Of a stretch of 28,860 nucleotides of DNA, positions 26,827 through 28,860 are shown piece by piece (the first letter of the stretch is position 1; each line of letters opens with the position of its first letter). Made by a program: the position numbers and the translations under genes. Origin of the DNA: Chara braunii (Eukaryota; Streptophyta; Charophyceae; Charales; Characeae). The notes under the pieces are model-generated. The model did not search any database. It was not told where the DNA came from and saw only the letters and a list, made by a program, of their open reading frames with translations. Location of the stretch: assembly GCA_003427395.1 (NCBI GenBank), contig BFEA01000136.1:1791588-1820447 (forward strand). The letters run 5' to 3'.

Positions 26827-27297
26827 AACCTTCCACCTTCTCAGTTACTAGGGACAGAGATCGATGGTGAGATATCGATGACATCAAGACTGAGACTATT
26901 CAGAGTAGGATGTTGGGAGGACTATTTGGAGATCTGTTACCAACGGCATTTCGAGATTTTGTAACTTCGCCATAATTTCGAGATTCTGTATATTCGACAT
27001 AATTTCGGATTCCTATTTCGGTGACTTTGTGTTGGTGCCATCTCCTCCTCCTCCCTTCGTCTCTTCCCCCTACATTCGTCCGTGTGTGTTGTGTACAGGC
27101 CCTGGTGCATCTTCTATGTTTGAGCGCCAGGCCTTCTCACCCGATGAATGTATGTGTGTGAGCCTGTGTATAGTCCGAGTCAGATGTGAGACAGATCCAT
27201 GTTTTCAAGTCTTCCGCTGCATTATATTGCTCTTTATAATGGTCGGTTGTAGGTTCTGCATCATGCTTGTGTTCACTTTCACTGGTATGCAACAGTT
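26465..27297 (+). mobile_element. LTR of a second gypsy element (3' portion supported)
   Basis: Aligns with 1140-1989 (see there for landmarks) and ends two to three bases before a primer-binding site. A (TTC)n tract lies at 26784-26816. TTCGAGATT occurs twice near 26950 and 26977 as a local duplication. Confidence 0.65.
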
Positions 27298-27309
27298 TGG
27301 TATCGGAGC
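27298..27309 (+). promoter_or_regulatory. Primer-binding site (tRNA-iMet type)
   Basis: TGGTATCGGAGC differs from the canonical TGGTATCAGAGC by one base and is the best-preserved of the three sites in the window. Confidence 0.75.
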
Positions 27310-27400
27310 AGAGCAGATTGGATCTGCCCACAGATAAACTGATCGATTGACTAGTCGATTGATTGATTGGCAGTTTTCCCTATTTCGGAGGCCACCCGCC
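27310..27400 (+). other. Leader of the second gypsy element
   Basis: GATCGATTGACTAGTCGATTG and GATTGATTGG correspond to the GATT-rich leader at 2050-2125 of the first element. Similarity then ends; no gag follows in this window. Confidence 0.5.
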
Positions 27401-27837
27401 ACAGGTTCATTTTATGTATGGCGCTTGGCCTCCTAAATTTTCGGAGAGGCTCAAAACAGGTTCTCCAGTTGCCTGGGGCCATGTACCGGCGGTTTAAGAA
27501 GTTTGGGGTTCGTCCCTGTGTCTATAAGTTTTGCGGCTTTTGCCCTTTTTTTTTCTCTGTACCTATTACCAATCTACCCCACTCCGAGGCGCAGAAACAC
27601 GGCACGGAAAACAGAGTAAGCTTTAGAACACAGACTTGGGCACAGGCAAACATACGGCATGCACTCATCAAGAACAGATAACACACCAACACCCAAACCA
27701 CAGCAAAAAATAGACTCAGACGCGGGCATCTTAGCAAACAGATCAAAGCAGCAACTTTTCTAAGAAAATGGAGATTTCTCAGTCTGAAACACAGCGCGGG
27801 TCATTTCATATTGGATAAACATAATACCTTGGTTCTT
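27401..27837. other. Unassigned DNA
   Basis: No domain recognised. TTTGCGGCTTTTGCCC plus a T-run at about 27530-27552 also occurs at about 24057-24080, so a small repeat is shared. Confidence 0.4.
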
Positions 27838-27903
27838 CCTATTTTCTTGTGATAAATCAAAAGATGGCTTCCTATTTCCTCGTGATAAATCAAAAGATGG
27901 CTT
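27838..27903. repeat. 33-bp tandem duplication
   Basis: CCTATTTTCTTGTGATAAAT at 27838 and CCTATTTCCTCGTGATAAAT at 27871, both followed by CAAAAGATGGCTT. Two units with two or three differences. Confidence 0.95.
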
Positions 27904-28051
27904 CCAAGTTGGCTTTCTCCGGCCAGGCAAGTGCTGTCGTCCTCCAGCCCACATATTTGCCTGCATTGTACACGGACCCAGCCAATCACATGGCTATTGT
28001 CTGTGCCTCTACCCACCTGGAGTTGTGGGACAAGGGCGCCGTGGGCCGTGC

Positions 28052-28164
28052 CATGATTGATGCTGGCGATTTGTTATGCAACGATGCTGTCTTCTTGCTA
28101 CTGCGAACCGTCCTCAGACAAGAAGACAGCATCGTTGCATAACAAATCGCCAGCATCAATCATG
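28052..28164. repeat. Perfect 46-bp inverted repeat (hairpin)
   Basis: CATGATTGATGCTGGCGATT at 28052 begins an arm ending at 28097, and 28119-28164 is its exact reverse complement. The loop is 21 nt (28098-28118). No mismatches. Immediately after it, CATGTTGG and CCAACATG (28161-28183) form a second small hairpin. Confidence 0.96.
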
Positions 28165-28183
28165 TTGGCCTTCAACCAACATG

Positions 28184-28860
28184 CCCTTTGTCAGGAGTGT
28201 TTGGTGGGCGTGCTTAATGCCAGTCGTCGTGGCAATCGTTGTGTTGAGAATGCTCAGCGAGGTCTTCCATGTCATCTCCCACCTCATCCTTACAGCACAT
28301 GTTCACTCCGTCGCCAAGAAGTGGCCAAAGCAGACTGACTCCTGAGCCCTCTCCGTTTACTCTGCAGCTTTCTCTAGAAATGCGTCTTTTTTTTTTTTTT
28401 TTTAAGAGCTGTCTTCTCCTCGTACGGGGGACAGCTTCCGTATTTGTTTTGTGATATATATGCCGGGTGCTCAGCAGGAACCTCCCAGGGTTATGGAAAG
28501 GAGCCGATCCTAACACTACCTCTGCTCAGTGCGGGGCGCAGTACCCTGGGAAACCCCAGCACAATTCCCACAACCTGCCAGGAGGACCAAACCGACTATC
28601 TCTACTGGTGAGCCCTAAGCTTGCCACGGGGGGCCGCAGGGAGTCAAATGAACAACAACGCAGGGAATTGATCCCACGACCTCCTGAATGCCACTTATTC
28701 TATAAATGCATCTGGATAGGAGCCCCATGTGAATCTAGAGAGACTACGAAAAATTACACTCCAGAATCCATACCAAACTGGTAAGAATATTATTTAAAGC
28801 ATACTTGCGGCGCACTTCTGCTCTGCGCCGTGCGGTGCGCATGCGCCATGCGCAAATTGG
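28184..28860. other. Unassigned DNA at the right end
   Basis: A plus-strand frame at 28057-28338 (NQHALCQECLVGVLNASRRG) lacks a recognisable domain. T17 lies at about 28387-28403. The last 60 bases are rich in GCGC/TGCG like 17712-17800. Confidence 0.4.

Noticed and set aside
28640-28740. Minus-strand tRNA-like B-box (GGGATCAATTCCC)
   Set aside because: No A-box at the right distance and no tail or flanking duplication.

Overview
This is a non-coding, repeat-dominated piece of a large eukaryotic nuclear genome. I see no complete, intact host gene. The U6 snRNA copy has a plant/green-lineage type 5' stem. LTR primer-binding sites of the TGGTATCRGRGC type (tRNA-iMet), Ty3/gypsy, LINE and Penelope-like fragments, long microsatellites and a gap of Ns fit a draft assembly of a streptophyte. 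A charophyte such as Chara is my guess, not a demonstration.

Layout. 1-1139: GA/CT microsatellites and GC-rich duplicated DNA. 1140-8240: a degenerate Ty3/gypsy element (LTR end, PBS, leader, gag, protease, RT, RNase H, integrase), broken by stops and frameshifts and carrying a 118-bp tandem duplication at its integrase end. 8242-8830: a dispersed repeat that follows the pol tail and recurs at 25225-25830 behind a second pol tail. 9005-9260: a GC-rich/A-rich retroelement-like repeat, related to 15937-16165. 9456-10590: a tandem array with an exact 225-bp period. 11635-12330 and 15670-15936: two halves of a Penelope-like reverse transcriptase, separated by a minus-strand LINE remnant (zinc-binding RT tail at 13308-13883), with a 115-N gap inside. 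16320-16770: a second LTR end with PBS. 16820-18260: GA-rich DNA, a 38-nt poly-C tract and a Nextera mate-pair junction adapter left in the assembly (17990-18027). 18260-20500: unassigned DNA with weak minus-strand exon-like segments and a hairpin. 20756-21106: a retrotransposed U6 snRNA and a tRNA-derived SINE-like element side by side, flanked by three copies of one target sequence. 22340-23255: tandem and foldback repeats. 23970-24720: T-rich tandem repeats with a single-N join. 25158-27400: a second gypsy remnant with pol tail, LTR and PBS. 28052-28164: a perfect 46-bp-arm hairpin.

The elements do not form a pathway; they are a record of successive insertions. The most informative points are the U6 retrocopy with target-site duplication and a patterned A-rich tail shared with another repeat 4.8 kb away, the in-frame continuity of the Penelope-like RT across 3.3 kb of inserted DNA, and the library-adapter artefact, which means local contiguity near 18.0 kb should not be trusted.
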